From positions 63,626,333-63,690,332 of the forward strand of contig OX419756.1 in NCBI GenBank assembly GCA_948567375.1: DNA of 64,000 bases, written 5' to 3'. Source of the stretch: Lunularia cruciata (taxonomy: Eukaryota; Streptophyta; Marchantiopsida; Lunulariales; Lunulariaceae). The notes under the pieces were generated by a model, which made no database searches, was not told the origin of the DNA, and was given only the letters and a program-made list of their open reading frames with translations. Below, one piece after another: positions 44,812-55,614 of this stretch; the stretch's first letter is position 1, and each line of letters begins with the position of its first letter. Made by a program: the position numbers and the translations under genes.

Positions 44812-47800
44812 CTACCTTCTATGGTACATCTTCAACTTATCATGGTTAATCCTATCAAAGTGTCTTCCTCCCAACTCCTTGAGATCATAGGTGTAATTGC
44901 CCCACACCTTCTCCACTATGAAAGGTCCAAAGTACTTAGGCATAAACTTCTTTTGCACTCTCTTGAATTGAATGGAATCAAACAACATTACCTAATCATC
45001 TTCTTTGAAAGTCTCCACCTTCTTCTTGCCTTGCCTCTTGTCATAGCTCTCCTTTTGTTTCCTTTGGGCTTGCTCCACTCGAACCATAGCAACTGCTCTT
45101 GCCTCTTCCAACTCCATGAGTTGATCCTTCCTTGACTTGTGTGCATCACCTCCTTGTGCTTTCTTCAATCTCCTATGAATGCTTTGGAAGGTAGGAAGAT
45201 CAAGGTGAATAGGTAAGGTACATTTGATACCATACACCAATTGAAATGGAGAATATCCGGTGGAAGTCTTCATGGTTGTCCTATACTCCCACAAAACTGC
45301 ATGAATCCTCTTGTCCCAATGATGTTTAGCCCTCTCCGTTTCTGCATCTTTGGCCAACATCATGCACAAGGTCTGATTGCTTCTCTCTGCCAAGCCATTG
45401 GAATTTGGCTTATAGGATGTAGTTACTCTATGTGTGATAGAGAAATATCGTAGCATGGCTGTAGTAATGCTTCTTGTAAACTCTCCTCCTCTATCAGAAA
45501 CCAACTCCAAAGGGCATCCAAACCTAGTGATAATGCATTCAAGAAATAAAGAAATCTACCCACTTCATCTTCATTCTTGTCCCTCAATGGTCTAGCCTCA
45601 ACCCACTTGGTAAGGTAATCAGTAACTACCACAATGTACCTATTGTTCCTTGGGGTTCTATAAAGAGGATCTACAAAATCAATTCCCCACTTCTCAAAAG
45701 GTCCTAGCAATGGAATTGATCTAAGTGGTGGAGTGGATGTAGACTTTCTAGCAAAAGCTTGACAAACATGATAAGTTTTGCAATAATCAAGACAATCCTT
45801 GAAAATCCCTCTCCAATGGTAACCTGCATCTAGAATCTTGAAAGCAGTCACCTTTCCTGCAAAGTGTCCTCCACATACTAAACCTTCATGAAACTCAGTT
45901 ATGAGTAGGATAGACTCTTCCTTACCCACTGCTCTTCAAAGTAGACCATCTGCTCCTTGGTGAAAAAGAATATCCTCCACCATTCTGTAAGGTCTAGATC
46001 TTGCTGCAAGGGCCTTCCTCTCCCTAGCATGCATCCCTTTTGGATAGTTACCTCTTGTCACAAAATCCACTATCTCCTTGTACTCCATTGGAACCTCTTG
46101 AGTGATTGAGATTTTCATGAGCTCCTCATCTGGGAAGGAATCATCCACTGACTCATCTCCATCATGATCATAGGCTCTAGATAACAAATCAACATTTGCA
46201 TGTTTCTTTCCTGGCCTATCCTCAATGGTGTAGTCATACTCAGACAAGAGTATCATCCACCTTGCTAGTCTCCCTTCAACATTAGGCTTGTTGAAGATGT
46301 ACTTCAAAGCCTTGTGATCCGTGACAATGGTGGCTTTCCCTCCAATCAAGTAGTGTCTAAACTTCTTGAGACCAAAGATCACTGCCAACCCTTCTCTCTC
46401 CGTGACAGAGTAGTTCTTCTCTGCTGAAACCATCTGCCTACTAGCATAAGCTATTGGATGATCATGCCCATCTTGGTCTAATTGACTAAGAGTGCATCCT
46501 ATAGCTACATTAGAAGCATCAGTGTAGAGGATGAAAGGCTTACTCCAATCAGGTTTAGCAAGAATTGGAGCTACCACAAGGGATTGCTTGAGCTCCTCAA
46601 AAGCTTTGAGAGCCTCCTTGTCCTCCAAAATCACCATGTAATCTACACCCTTCTTCATGTAGATGGTCAATGCATAAGCCTTGATGGAAAATGAGAAGAT
46701 GAACCTCCTATAGTATCCAACCATCCGCAAGAGTTGGCGTAACTTTGTCAAGCTTGAAGAGAATGGAAGGTCTGAGATTTTCCTCACCTTCTTAGGATCA
46801 ACTGCTATTCCATCCTTGGAGATTATGTGCCCCAAAAGTAGACCTTCTTCACATCTAAAAATGCACTTCTCTAGGTTGAGTGATGCATTTGCCTCATCCA
46901 AGCATTGCAAGACTTTAATTAGGTGCTCAAAGTGCTCCTCCTTGCTCCCATAGACACAAAAGTCATCATTGAAGTCTCTCACAAATTTCCCAATGAAAGG
47001 TTCAAATACCTTGTTCATGAACCGTTGGAATGTGGCTGGAGCATTGCAAAGCCCAAAAGGCATGACCTTGAAAGCATAAGTTCCCCAAGGTGTGGTGAAT
47101 GTGGTGAGTTGTTGATGTTGTGGTGCAATCTTGATTTGGTTATATCCACTATAACCATCTCCAAAACTATACCTCTCATGACCTGCAACCTCGTCCAAGA
47201 TCTCATCAATGAATGGCAATGGGTAGTAGTCATTCTTGGTAACAGCATTGAGCTTCTTGTAATCCACACATACCCAAAGCTTGCCATTCTTTTTCTTCAC
47301 AATGACAATTGGAGACACCCATTCTGAATTCTCTACCTCAAAGATAAATCTAGCCTCCTTGAGCTTATGAATCTCCTCCTTCACAACCAAAGATATTGGT
47401 GGGCTGATGTGACGTTGCTTTTGGTGGATTGGTCTTGCATGTGACTCCACCTCTATCTTGTGCTCCTCCAAGGTGACTTCCTTCAAATCCCTGTAACTTA
47501 AAGCAAACACATGGGTGAACTTGTGGAAAATCTCCTCAAATCTCACCTTCTCCTTCTCCTAATTGAGGGTAGATAACCTTCTCTCTAACTCCTCAAGTGT
47601 CAATGATGATTTATCTGGGTCCTTCAAAACCTCTGGCTTAGGTGCAAAATCCATAGCACACAAAGGATACACATGTGAATCAGATTCAGATTCATCCTCC
47701 TTCGTGGAAGTCTCCTCTTCCATGCTTGTGTCCACACCTGAAGCTCCTTCTTCAGAATCTGATTCCCAATAATCAGAAGATGGTGTATCTAAATGTGAAG

Positions 47801-49042
47801 TGTTGGTGGTGTTAGTCACAGGAACTGTGACTCTATGGTTTGATGGCCCAATCCTCAAGTACCCTTTGTGCCATCGATAAGTTGTGCATGCTCCTCTCAA
47901 CCATGGCCTCCCAAGAAGTAAGTCATAGCTTGAATCCTTCAAGACTTGGAAAGTAATGAGATTTTGAACTCCCATAACTAAAACTACCACTTTATCCATC
48001 ACCCCTACTAGTCGAACTTGTTGCTTGTTTGCCATGCTCACCACAAATGTTGAAGGTCTTGAGGGTATCATACCCAACTTCTTCATCAACCTTTTTGACA
48101 TGGCATTTACTGCTGATCCTCCATCAACCAATGCATCCTTGATGTTGTGACCATTCACTCTCACATCAATCTTTTAGGCATATTCACAAACCTCCCATGG
48201 TGCTTGCTTGGCATCCACCACCCCCATTGATACTAGAACTTTTGCCTTCTTCTTCCTCTTGCTCCTTGTAGAACTCAAACCACCTTTAAGCTCCTTTCCC
48301 AAGGTAGGGTTCAAAGCAATCAATTGGCCCACTGTGATGTTAGCCTTGTGACTACCAACATCCCCCAACACATTGTAGTTCCATTGTTGCTTTGAAATCA
48401 AGAAATCCTCCATCCCCAACTTCTTCCTTGGAGTCGTTGTTGTTGATGGTGTTGAGGTGCAAGTGCTCCTAGTAGACATAGGAGTACCCTTGCTTGGAGT
48501 AAATCCTTGAGAAGAGTGAATATCCTCTGCAAAATGAGCTCCCTTCTTCTCTTGTGTCAAAAGCTCCAAATTAAGACTCTTGGAGTTTGAGCACTCTCCC
48601 TTCTCATACTTGCTCTCCACCACATCTATGGATGTTATCCCCTTACCTTGTTTGGATTAGGAGCCACTTGGGTTTCACTACCACCCTCTTTCCCTCTATT
48701 GGCTCCCTCACCCCTTCCTCCACAACCAAAACAACTTCTATCATTGAAATTTTTGGCTAGTTGAACTCCTCTATATGGATAGTTTCCATAATTCCTAGGC
48801 CCTCTCCCTGCATTCTGATCCACCTCTATCGTCTCCCATAGTTGCACCACATTGATCTTGAGATCCGCAAGTTGTTCTATGATGGTTTGAAGTGGATCCT
48901 TTGGTGGAGGTGCAAGAATTGGAGCAACTACTACTTGTGGTGCAACCCTTGTCACCAAAGTATCAGAAGCTTCACCATACTTGTAGCCTTGAGGAGGATG
49001 CACAACCTCCTTCACCACTAAATCACTCCCACAAGGCTCCAA
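44812..49042 (-). pseudogene. pol: B2 pol: linker, protease, RT, RNase H, integrase
   Basis: Residual nucleocapsid (CFGCGGRG, the rest of the knuckle deleted, near 48720), protease LVDGGSAVNAMS (about 48110), acidic linker, then a 536-codon open stretch (47546-45936). That stretch has RT blocks DYYPLPFIDEILDEV and MPFGLCNAPATFQRFMN, palm DFNDDFCVYG, and RNase H TDASNVAIGCTLSQ. Integrase follows with VVTDYLTKWVEARP, VSDRGGEF and GLAERSNQT. The palm motif has Asn where B1 has Ile (FIDD). Frame changes near 48640 and 45500-45540, and stops near 48175, 47560 and 45933, make it inactive. Confidence 0.9.
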
Positions 49043-49131
49043 GATTTCTATAGCAACATCAAATCCTAGAGTGCATATTAATCAAACCCTCATGGATAGT
49101 TTATCCATTAGTTGAAAGATTATCTTCATCA

Positions 49132-49748
49132 CTAATCTTGAGAACTAGCTGATGAAGGTGGTAGTATTTCTGTAGCTGTACTAAAACTCTCTCCAAGATC
49201 CTTCACCAAAGTCTCCAAAAGTGATTTTACTCCACTACACTCATGTCCTTTTGGAAGTCCTTCAACTCCACAAACCTCACACAACTCCTTGGTCTTAGAT
49301 CTTCTCCCTCCCAATCTTGGTGAAGAAGGTCCAACATGCAAACCCAAGTCAAGTAAGCCTCTCCTTTCCCTTAATCTCTTGCTCTCCACACAAAAAGCAC
49401 TTAGACATGAACTTGAATGGACATGAACTTGCCTTATGTCCCTTCTCTCCACACAAAGAGCACTTAGACTCGCTCCTTCCTCCAAGTGGTGTAGGTTTTT
49501 GGATCCTCTCTTCAAATTCTATTGTAAACTCTCTTTTCCTCAAATCCACCCCTACAATCACCTCTAACCCTTGGGAAACCTTGCATAATCTCAATTTCCA
49601 CTCTTGATGACCCTCCATGTTCCCAAGATGAATCTAAACGCTCAAATATGCTTTTTATTGATCTCAAACTCCTCATGCATGAGATCTCCACTCTGCAGAA
49701 TTGACCCTTCCTCACAATGTCACTCAAATCTCCCAACCTGTATAACAC
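49132..49748 (-). pseudogene. B2 upstream ORF with CCHC knuckle, before gag
   Basis: A coding stretch between leader and gag, spread over three frames. It has a clear CCHC knuckle, CSLCGEKGHKASSC (near 49460), a following CFLCGE, and farther on a Cys/His cluster CEVCGVEGLPKGHEC, ending SSASSQD at 49132. Some plant gypsy lineages carry an extra ORF upstream of gag, but I do not recognise this one. In B1 the solo LTR A0 sits inside the last codons of the same ORF. It may instead be an older duplicated nucleocapsid. Confidence 0.6.
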
Positions 49749-50454
49749 AGTCCTTTGAAATTTTTCACAATTGATTACAACTTTAGGGCATCCCTCCCTA
49801 CAAAATTTCAGATCTTTTCATTGAGCCATTTGGCCTAGACACCTCTCTATTCAGCACATCTATTTCAGATTTGGTCTAAAAACCACCCCCCTCACTTCAA
49901 AAAAGCATAAGTCTCTACGCAAGAAAAATATCTCTCTAATTTTTCTGGCAGCAAGTAGGATACAATGCACTGAATTTTCTTGGAATTTTTCAGGGCAATT
50001 CACTGAAAATTGAAGAAATGGCAGACTCTGTACAATTTTCCAAAGAGCATGCAGTTGCGGGAGCACTTTACACTATCAACTTTCAAAAATTCTAGCCCAG
50101 TGCACATAGTAGCTCTCACAACAATTTCAAGTGTGCTAACTGAAAGATAACCCAACTTATTATGTGTAGAAATTTCAAGTCCAGATCTCAAACTTGAGAT
50201 TTTGCCCAAAATCACATTAATCCCCAAAATCTGCAATCCACCTCACACAATTTCTCCAATTCCTCTCATGTGTACAAGATGTACAAAATCACCTCAAAGA
50301 CATCATAATGAACTACATGGTATACAAATAGATCTTGGTTCTCTAACATAAGTTCAGCCCTCTCCTCTCCTAATGTTCTCTCCAAGTGAGCTCTCATAGC
50401 CTCCTTCTGCCTAATGTAGAATGAATGCGGAACATTATCTTGCCTTCTAGGGAG
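49749..50454 (-). other. B2 leader (5' untranslated region)
   Basis: About 700 bp between primer site and the upstream ORF with no open frame of note and no similarity to other parts of the window. It starts, on the minus strand, with CTCCCTAGAAGGCAAG. Confidence 0.55.
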
Positions 50455-50472
50455 GTCCCGGCAATGGAACCA
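50455..50472 (-). other. Primer binding site for tRNA-Glu (B2)
   Basis: Complement reads TGGTTCCATTGCCGGGAC, 4 bp from the LTR end. It matches the 3' end of plant tRNA-Glu including CCA, with one mismatch (A for G). Family A uses tRNA-Asp, so the two families are separable by primer. Confidence 0.75.
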
Positions 50473-50476
50473 AAAA

Positions 50477-51167
50477 TGTGAGCCGGCATGTCTCTCACTC
50501 AAGATGAACCTCTGATGGCTATTATGGTAGCACACCATGGACTAAGAAGGCAAGGAACTCCAACTCCATCATACTCCTCCAAGGCTAACACTCCAAGACT
50601 CAAGACATTGCTCACTAGAGAACTCAATGAGAGAGAGATAGTTGCAAATGAAAGGATGATGAGTATCTCCTCACCCCTTGTTTAAATACTTGTGAAATAG
50701 TTACATACCAAAGTTACTAATTACCGTAGTAACTCAAGTTACTAGACTAAAAGTCAAGTAAAGTCAAAAAGTAGAAAGGAATATCCATTCACATGGGCAT
50801 ATTCCCCTAAACATGTGATCTTATCTTGATCCAACCACTAAGTCAAGGATTCCGTCACATGGGCTATCCTTGGACCAAGAAGAATCCAAAACAAAAAGGC
50901 TTGCGGGCCCAAGAGTTCTCAACTCTTTCCTCAAAGCCAAACACCTAGGAATAATACCAAGTCAACACACTAAAATCCAAAATATTGGTGCTCATCTTTT
51001 CTACTTCCTCTAAAGTAAGGTCCCCTTTATCTTAGCTATGACTAACTTTAGCTAACCATGACTAATATAGAACCATCCTTTATCTCTATATAAATAATAT
51101 CTCTTGAGTTCTTGTAGTACCAAGCTAAATATCACAATACCACACACATGCACAAATGGTTGTTACA
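50477..51167 (-). repeat. B2 5' LTR, 691 bp
   Basis: Complement runs TGTAACAACC to CCGGCTCACA. It is colinear with the B1 3' LTR and the solo LTR at 56412-57093. The TATA position is degraded (TATTTAAA, complement of about 50681-50688). Confidence 0.93.
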
Positions 51168-51769
51168 ATCCTAACTCTCTCTTATGCCTCTTGCAAGATT
51201 CCCAAAGTCATCTTTGTTGCACTCGGAGGTCCAACTATCTAAGATATAGTCATCTTTGTCTTGAGGCAAAGAAGCTTCTAACCCAAAGATGTGTAAACCT
51301 GAAGTCTGAAGTCCGAAGTCTGAAGTCTGAAGTCCAAAGTCCAAAGTCCGAAGTCCGAAGACCGAAGTCCGAAGATGCCAACCCAAAGACACTAAACTAC
51401 TTTGTACATTTACTCCCAAAACTTCAAATACTTATTACTTCTTCTACAGACCTTCAAACTTTGCGATTTTGGTGGCAACAGAAAGCTCTGAACGAGACGC
51501 TTCCAACGAGATATAGCACACTTGATTTGGACTTGTAAAAATTGAGATATAGCCCCTGTAAGAATTTCGACTTGTAACTTTTATTCCTCCTTCGGGTCTG
51601 CACTCTTTCAATCCTGGCTGAGTCCGTCTTCATTTGACACAAAGTCGACTTCTTTGGGCTTGATCAAAATACAAATTTCCTCTCATTTCTTCTCCATTTG
51701 GTTTCAATTTGGTTTCAGCAAGGCACTTCTCTTCAAAACTTGTCCAAAATGAAAAATGTGGGTACCACA
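51168..51769 (-). repeat. A' subfamily LTR fragment (U3 start)
   Basis: Complement begins at 51769 with TGTGGTACCCACATTTTTC and matches the first 0.6 kb of the LTR at 27786. It is interrupted at 51168 by B2. It contains the 7-bp tandem array. It in turn interrupts the plus-strand LTR piece that follows. Confidence 0.8.
51301..51370. repeat. Tandem array, ten 7-bp units of GAAGTCY type
   Basis: Ten consecutive heptamers (GAAGTCT, GAAGTCC, AAAGTCC, one GAAGACC) without an indel, followed by a partial unit. It lies in the U3 start of an A' LTR, where other copies have scattered GACTTCGG/CCCGAAGT motifs, so it looks like a local expansion of an existing U3 motif. Confidence 0.9.
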
Positions 51770-53308
51770 AGTTTAAAGAAAAGGGTGGCAAAGAAAGATA
51801 GAGCTTGGCAAAGGAGTTAGCTACATGGAATGGGGAAGAAGAGTAATTGTGTGGTTTAGTTAGAGGAATAGAAGAGCAACTTGGTCAAAATGTGAAGGAG
51901 AATGAAGCTTTGAAGGCCAAGTTGGAAGATGAAGTAAAAATGTATCATGAGGAGTTGTTAGTAGAGAGAGAGAAGTTGCAGACGTTGAGACAAGAGACAA
52001 TTGAAGAAGTAGTGATGAGGGTGAAGGCAATGCTAGGAATATTGTTTGAGTGTCAATTGGAAGAATCAAGATTGCACAAGTTGAAGTTGATGGTGCAAGA
52101 GATGAGGAAGAAGAAAGCAAAGGATATTTAATTGAAAAAATTATTAATTTGCTTAAGAGATCAAGTATATAAGAAGATGTTAGAAGTAGGAGACAATGTG
52201 TGCCTCAGATTAGATTTAGTACATTTAGAGTTAGAAAAACTTAGAGTAGTGTGAAGAGAGATAATAAGTCCAAAGTTGTAGATGTAGGAGTGCAAGTGTC
52301 TTTGGATCTATTAACCAGAGATATTAGAGTTAGGTGGATCAAAAGATAAAGATGTAGATAGATTACCCATGTCTTTAATTGCAGTATAGCTTGAAGAAGT
52401 AGGACAATTGGTAGAAAATTTAGTGATAATAGATAGATCCAAAGATAGAGAAGTACGCAAAGTTACTTTGGGCTTGGAAGCCAATGTTGAGGTTCATATC
52501 AGATTGGAGTTGTAATAGTTTTGAGATATGAAGAGGCAGATATGAAGAGGTGCATTGTCATTTAGGATCTACAAGTTTGGTAAAGTTGTTGTAGAATGGT
52601 ATGTTAGTTAGATAATTGTTGATTTGCTATGCCTATTTAAATAAGGCATTCAAAGCATAATGTTGTTCAGCATTTGTAATTCTGAAGATAGATAAAGCAA
52701 AGTGTTGGTTCTCACTACTTGTCACTTGAGCTTAATTCCAAGTATCAATCATGTGTTTGTGTTTTTGAGTGTGTGGAGAATTTCAAAGTGCAAGTCAGTG
52801 TGCTTGTTGGATGTTGGATTCTACAACATTGATCTTCATTCTGTGTGTTTGAGCTTTTGTGAAGTGTAATTGAAGCAATGCCTTGATAGATCTGAGAGGA
52901 ATTGTGGTGTTGGTAGTCGTTTGCATTTGTGAGTGTAGCGTAAGATTGATGCAAAGCAATTCTCATCAAGGAAGTTGTGCCTTCACTAGAGGGGTGGAAC
53001 ACAATTCTGAGGCAAAGTCATTTTGCAGTGAAGTAGCAATCTTTAGAAGAATTGAATCATCACAATCAAGATTTGTTTGGATAGAATTGATTGAGTTGTG
53101 ATTAAGGGGTGTTAATGTGTGACAAGACTGCAAATTGGTGCTTGCTACTCTCTTCTAGGTGTGGTTTCTACTTGAGAGATTAAAGATGCAATCAAGAAGA
53201 ACTACACTATGATCATTTTATTTTTTGTTTGACATTTTTGACTCATATCTTTGTAGGATTATTTATTTACCTGAGTACCACAAAAGTGATACTTGTTGGG
53301 TTGTCACA
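51770..53308 (+). repeat. A-like LTR, 3' part
   Basis: Starts inside the LTR ORF and continues through the C-terminus, the U3/R region (TATTTAAATAAGG near 52634) and U5 to GGGTTGTCACA at 53308. Strongly diverged. The 5' part is missing to the left of the inserted minus-strand fragment. Directly after its end comes integrase sequence, so it appears to be a solo LTR in an older A element. Confidence 0.75.
51790..52515 (+). pseudogene. LTR ORF remnant (coiled coil to C-terminus)
   Basis: The coiled-coil block at 51847-52131 (ENEALKAKLEDEVKMYHEEL, ESRLHKLKLMVQEMRKKKA) aligns with the corresponding block of A1 and A2. After that the C-terminal tail can be followed with several stops. Decayed. Confidence 0.65.
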
Positions 53309-53607
53309 AATGATTGTTGGAAGAAGAAAGCCAAGATCTTTGGATCCATCAAATGATGTGGTTAGAAGAGAAAAGAGATGATGCAATGCAAACCACAAAG
53401 GAAGTACAAGAATAGCAGAAAGTCACACACAACAAGCTAATCAAGTTTGTTGTTGTTTAAGAAGGCAATTTAGTATTGTTATATGACAATCACCAAATAT
53501 GTTTTCCAGCAAGCTACACTTACGATGGGTGGGACCATCGTAAGTGTAGCTTCTATGATAATTGCTCTATTCAACTTGTGACCTAGGGGGCAATCCTTTT
53601 GCCACTC
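53309..53607 (+). pseudogene. A-family integrase C-terminus remnant
   Basis: Matches A1 from about 16513 to 16820: EESQDLWI/QMMWLEEKRDDAMQ-like sequence, then the FPGKLHLRWMGP region and NPFAT. Similarity ends at 53607. An inverted duplication (53511-53552) replaces bases after the RWMGP codons. It is the remnant of an old A element into which the LTR at 51770-53308 inserted. Confidence 0.75.
53511..53552. repeat. Perfect inverted repeat, 18-bp arms, 6-bp loop
   Basis: The left arm 53511-53528 and right arm 53535-53552 are exact reverse complements around the loop GTGGGA. The left arm is integrase sequence common to A1 and A2; the right arm has no counterpart there. Confidence 0.95.
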
Positions 53608-55600
53608 ACGTTATTGTACTTTTGTTTTCTCTCTCTAGGAACACATAGGGTGCCTAGTTATGGAGTTAACAAATCAAAGGCTAGAGGTAAACCCATAACT
53701 ACTTGAATGAACATGCATGTGACCCAAATGCCAAAACCATCCTTTCTCGTAACTGATATTCTTACTATCGGCAAGGGTAATGACATGCAACCTAACTTGT
53801 CATCACAACACGCACTCTTGGTCTACTGCTCATCACTTCCAGCATTACCAAGGAGAAGTACAAAGCAATCCTAGAAGAAAACAAACTAAGTGCAACACCC
53901 ACACACCAATCCAAGCCAAATGGGCATACAAACAAGCATGCAAGCATAGAGAGGATCCAATCACAAGAATATGGCAACAACTCTCCGTGCTTTTTTTTTG
54001 GGAAAAGAGCTTCAGAGCCTTCTGCTTTGTCATCAAGCTCATTTCAACCTGAACTTTAAGTCTTATCCAATTTGGACTTCAGATTTCAACAAATTTCTAC
54101 TCCAAGTGGAATATTTCTATGTCTTCTTGATGGGGAAACTTTGTGCAGCTTATATGAACATAACCTTTTTTATATAACTTGGATTCAAGTGTTCTAAGAT
54201 TCAACAAAAATCCTGTGACATAAGCTTTCCAATGACATAAAAAAGGCCTCAATCAGGTCACTACAGCTCCCTTGACAAGCTCTCAAACTTGGCTAGGTTT
54301 TTTGCAACTTTCACCATAATTTTGAAACCCCTATTTTAGGGTTTTCTCCAAGTTCTTGGCAATTTTTCCCCAGATTTTTGACTCAAAAGTACACCTGATC
54401 CTTAAAAACACTCAGGCAATCTGAATCATAGTCACAAGATTGGAAAACTAACATCCAATCAAGATGAAAGACAAAATTGCTCTATTGAGCTTATGACACT
54501 ATTTGCAGCAGAATGTTTTGCATCAGATCTCACTCTCCATGGACCTGGAACCAACCAAAATGTTCACAATAGCTATTTGTGTCTTTTTCTAAAATCCTAA
54601 AAATTTGTGTAGCTTAATCCAACTCCAATCCTTAGATGTGGATCAATTCTTGAGCTAGGCTAACTTGTGAGCTCTACAGACCCAGGTAAACTTGATCCAA
54701 GACCCTAAATTCTTTATTTGAATAATTTACATGAAACCTTTGCACAAAGGTGCACACCTTAACCAAAAACAAGACTGGTAATTTTCATAAGGTAACTCAA
54801 ACCACAACTTGGGGATTGACCAAAACTCCAAACCTAATCATCAGCTCTTCTCCAACACCTTACATCTCAAAAGCTTCAAATTCAATCAATCAGATCTGAA
54901 TTGAGATTAATTCAAAACTACAATTTCTTATGCTCAGAGCTATAATAACTTTTTCTACTCTCCAAGCCCATTGACAAAGCAGAAAAATGTTTCAAGAAGC
55001 TCTTCCAATTGCCTAATTTGTGCTCTTGAGTATGAATTCTACCCCCCTTGACTCAATTGATGATATCCCTCTCAAATTTTGTTCAAATCATCTGATTTAA
55101 GTCTTTAGATTGTAGCCTATCTCCTCTCTCCAACCGTGGTCTTCACTTCCCAAACTTTCTTGATGGTTGAAAAACTCCAGACTCCTTCTCTTGGGACCCA
55201 ATTTCTTGGAAATTTATCTCGTAGTTTCTTCACTTTTTGACACATGGACCCCACAACTCTACTTTGAAGCTTATGTGTAAAAATTCAGGCATTCCTCAAC
55301 TATAGAAGTACATAGATTTTCAAGTCCCAAACATGTTCAGAAATAAGCACTAGAAGGATGATAGGATCTGGGTTTCCCATCACCGACTCCATGAATACTG
55401 CCCCAAAATGTGTCACCATCTAGTCCCATAAGCCATCTCGATGTAAAATCTGGAGTTTGATGAGAAAAGGATTTGGGAGTGGTAGATCAAGAGCATGAGA
55501 CATCAATTCTTCCTCCAATGTTCTAACACTTGCGCTCTACTTCAAATCTCACTCTCAACATCCTCCTCTCCCTTGAGTTTTAGGGGTTTAGGGTTTAGTA
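53608..55600. other. Unassigned 2.0 kb
   Basis: No similarity to either element family, no long open frame and no LTR-like terminus found on either strand. AT-rich and sequence-unique within the window. It separates an integrase remnant from an A-like LTR in the same orientation. It could be the leader or LTR of another element family, or old intergenic DNA. Confidence 0.4.
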
Positions 55601-55614
55601 GTTGACCCAAAGGA

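Larger units (their letters stand above)
44605..51167 (-). mobile_element. Ty3/gypsy element B2 (family B), 3' LTR truncated, gag deleted
   Basis: On the minus strand: 5' LTR 51167-50477, tRNA-Glu primer site 50472-50455, leader, upstream zinc-knuckle ORF, residual gag/linker, protease, RT, RNase H, integrase ending at 44812, purine tract, and only the first 160 bp of the 3' LTR (44764-44605). About 690 bp that B1 has between 3911 and 4601 are missing at 49028-49033, removing the gag start and capsid. Its pol is the best family B copy in the window. The missing outer part of the 3' LTR is replaced by the end of an A-like LTR. Confidence 0.9.

Noticed and set aside
53660-53780. Possible Ty1/copia fragment
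   Set aside because: Partial reading of a GH-containing segment on the minus strand was not convincing; no GAG pre-integrase or RT motif nearby.
55579-55599. Telomere-like TTTAGGG repeats
   Set aside because: Only about three imperfect units; too short for an interstitial telomeric array, though compatible with a plant origin.
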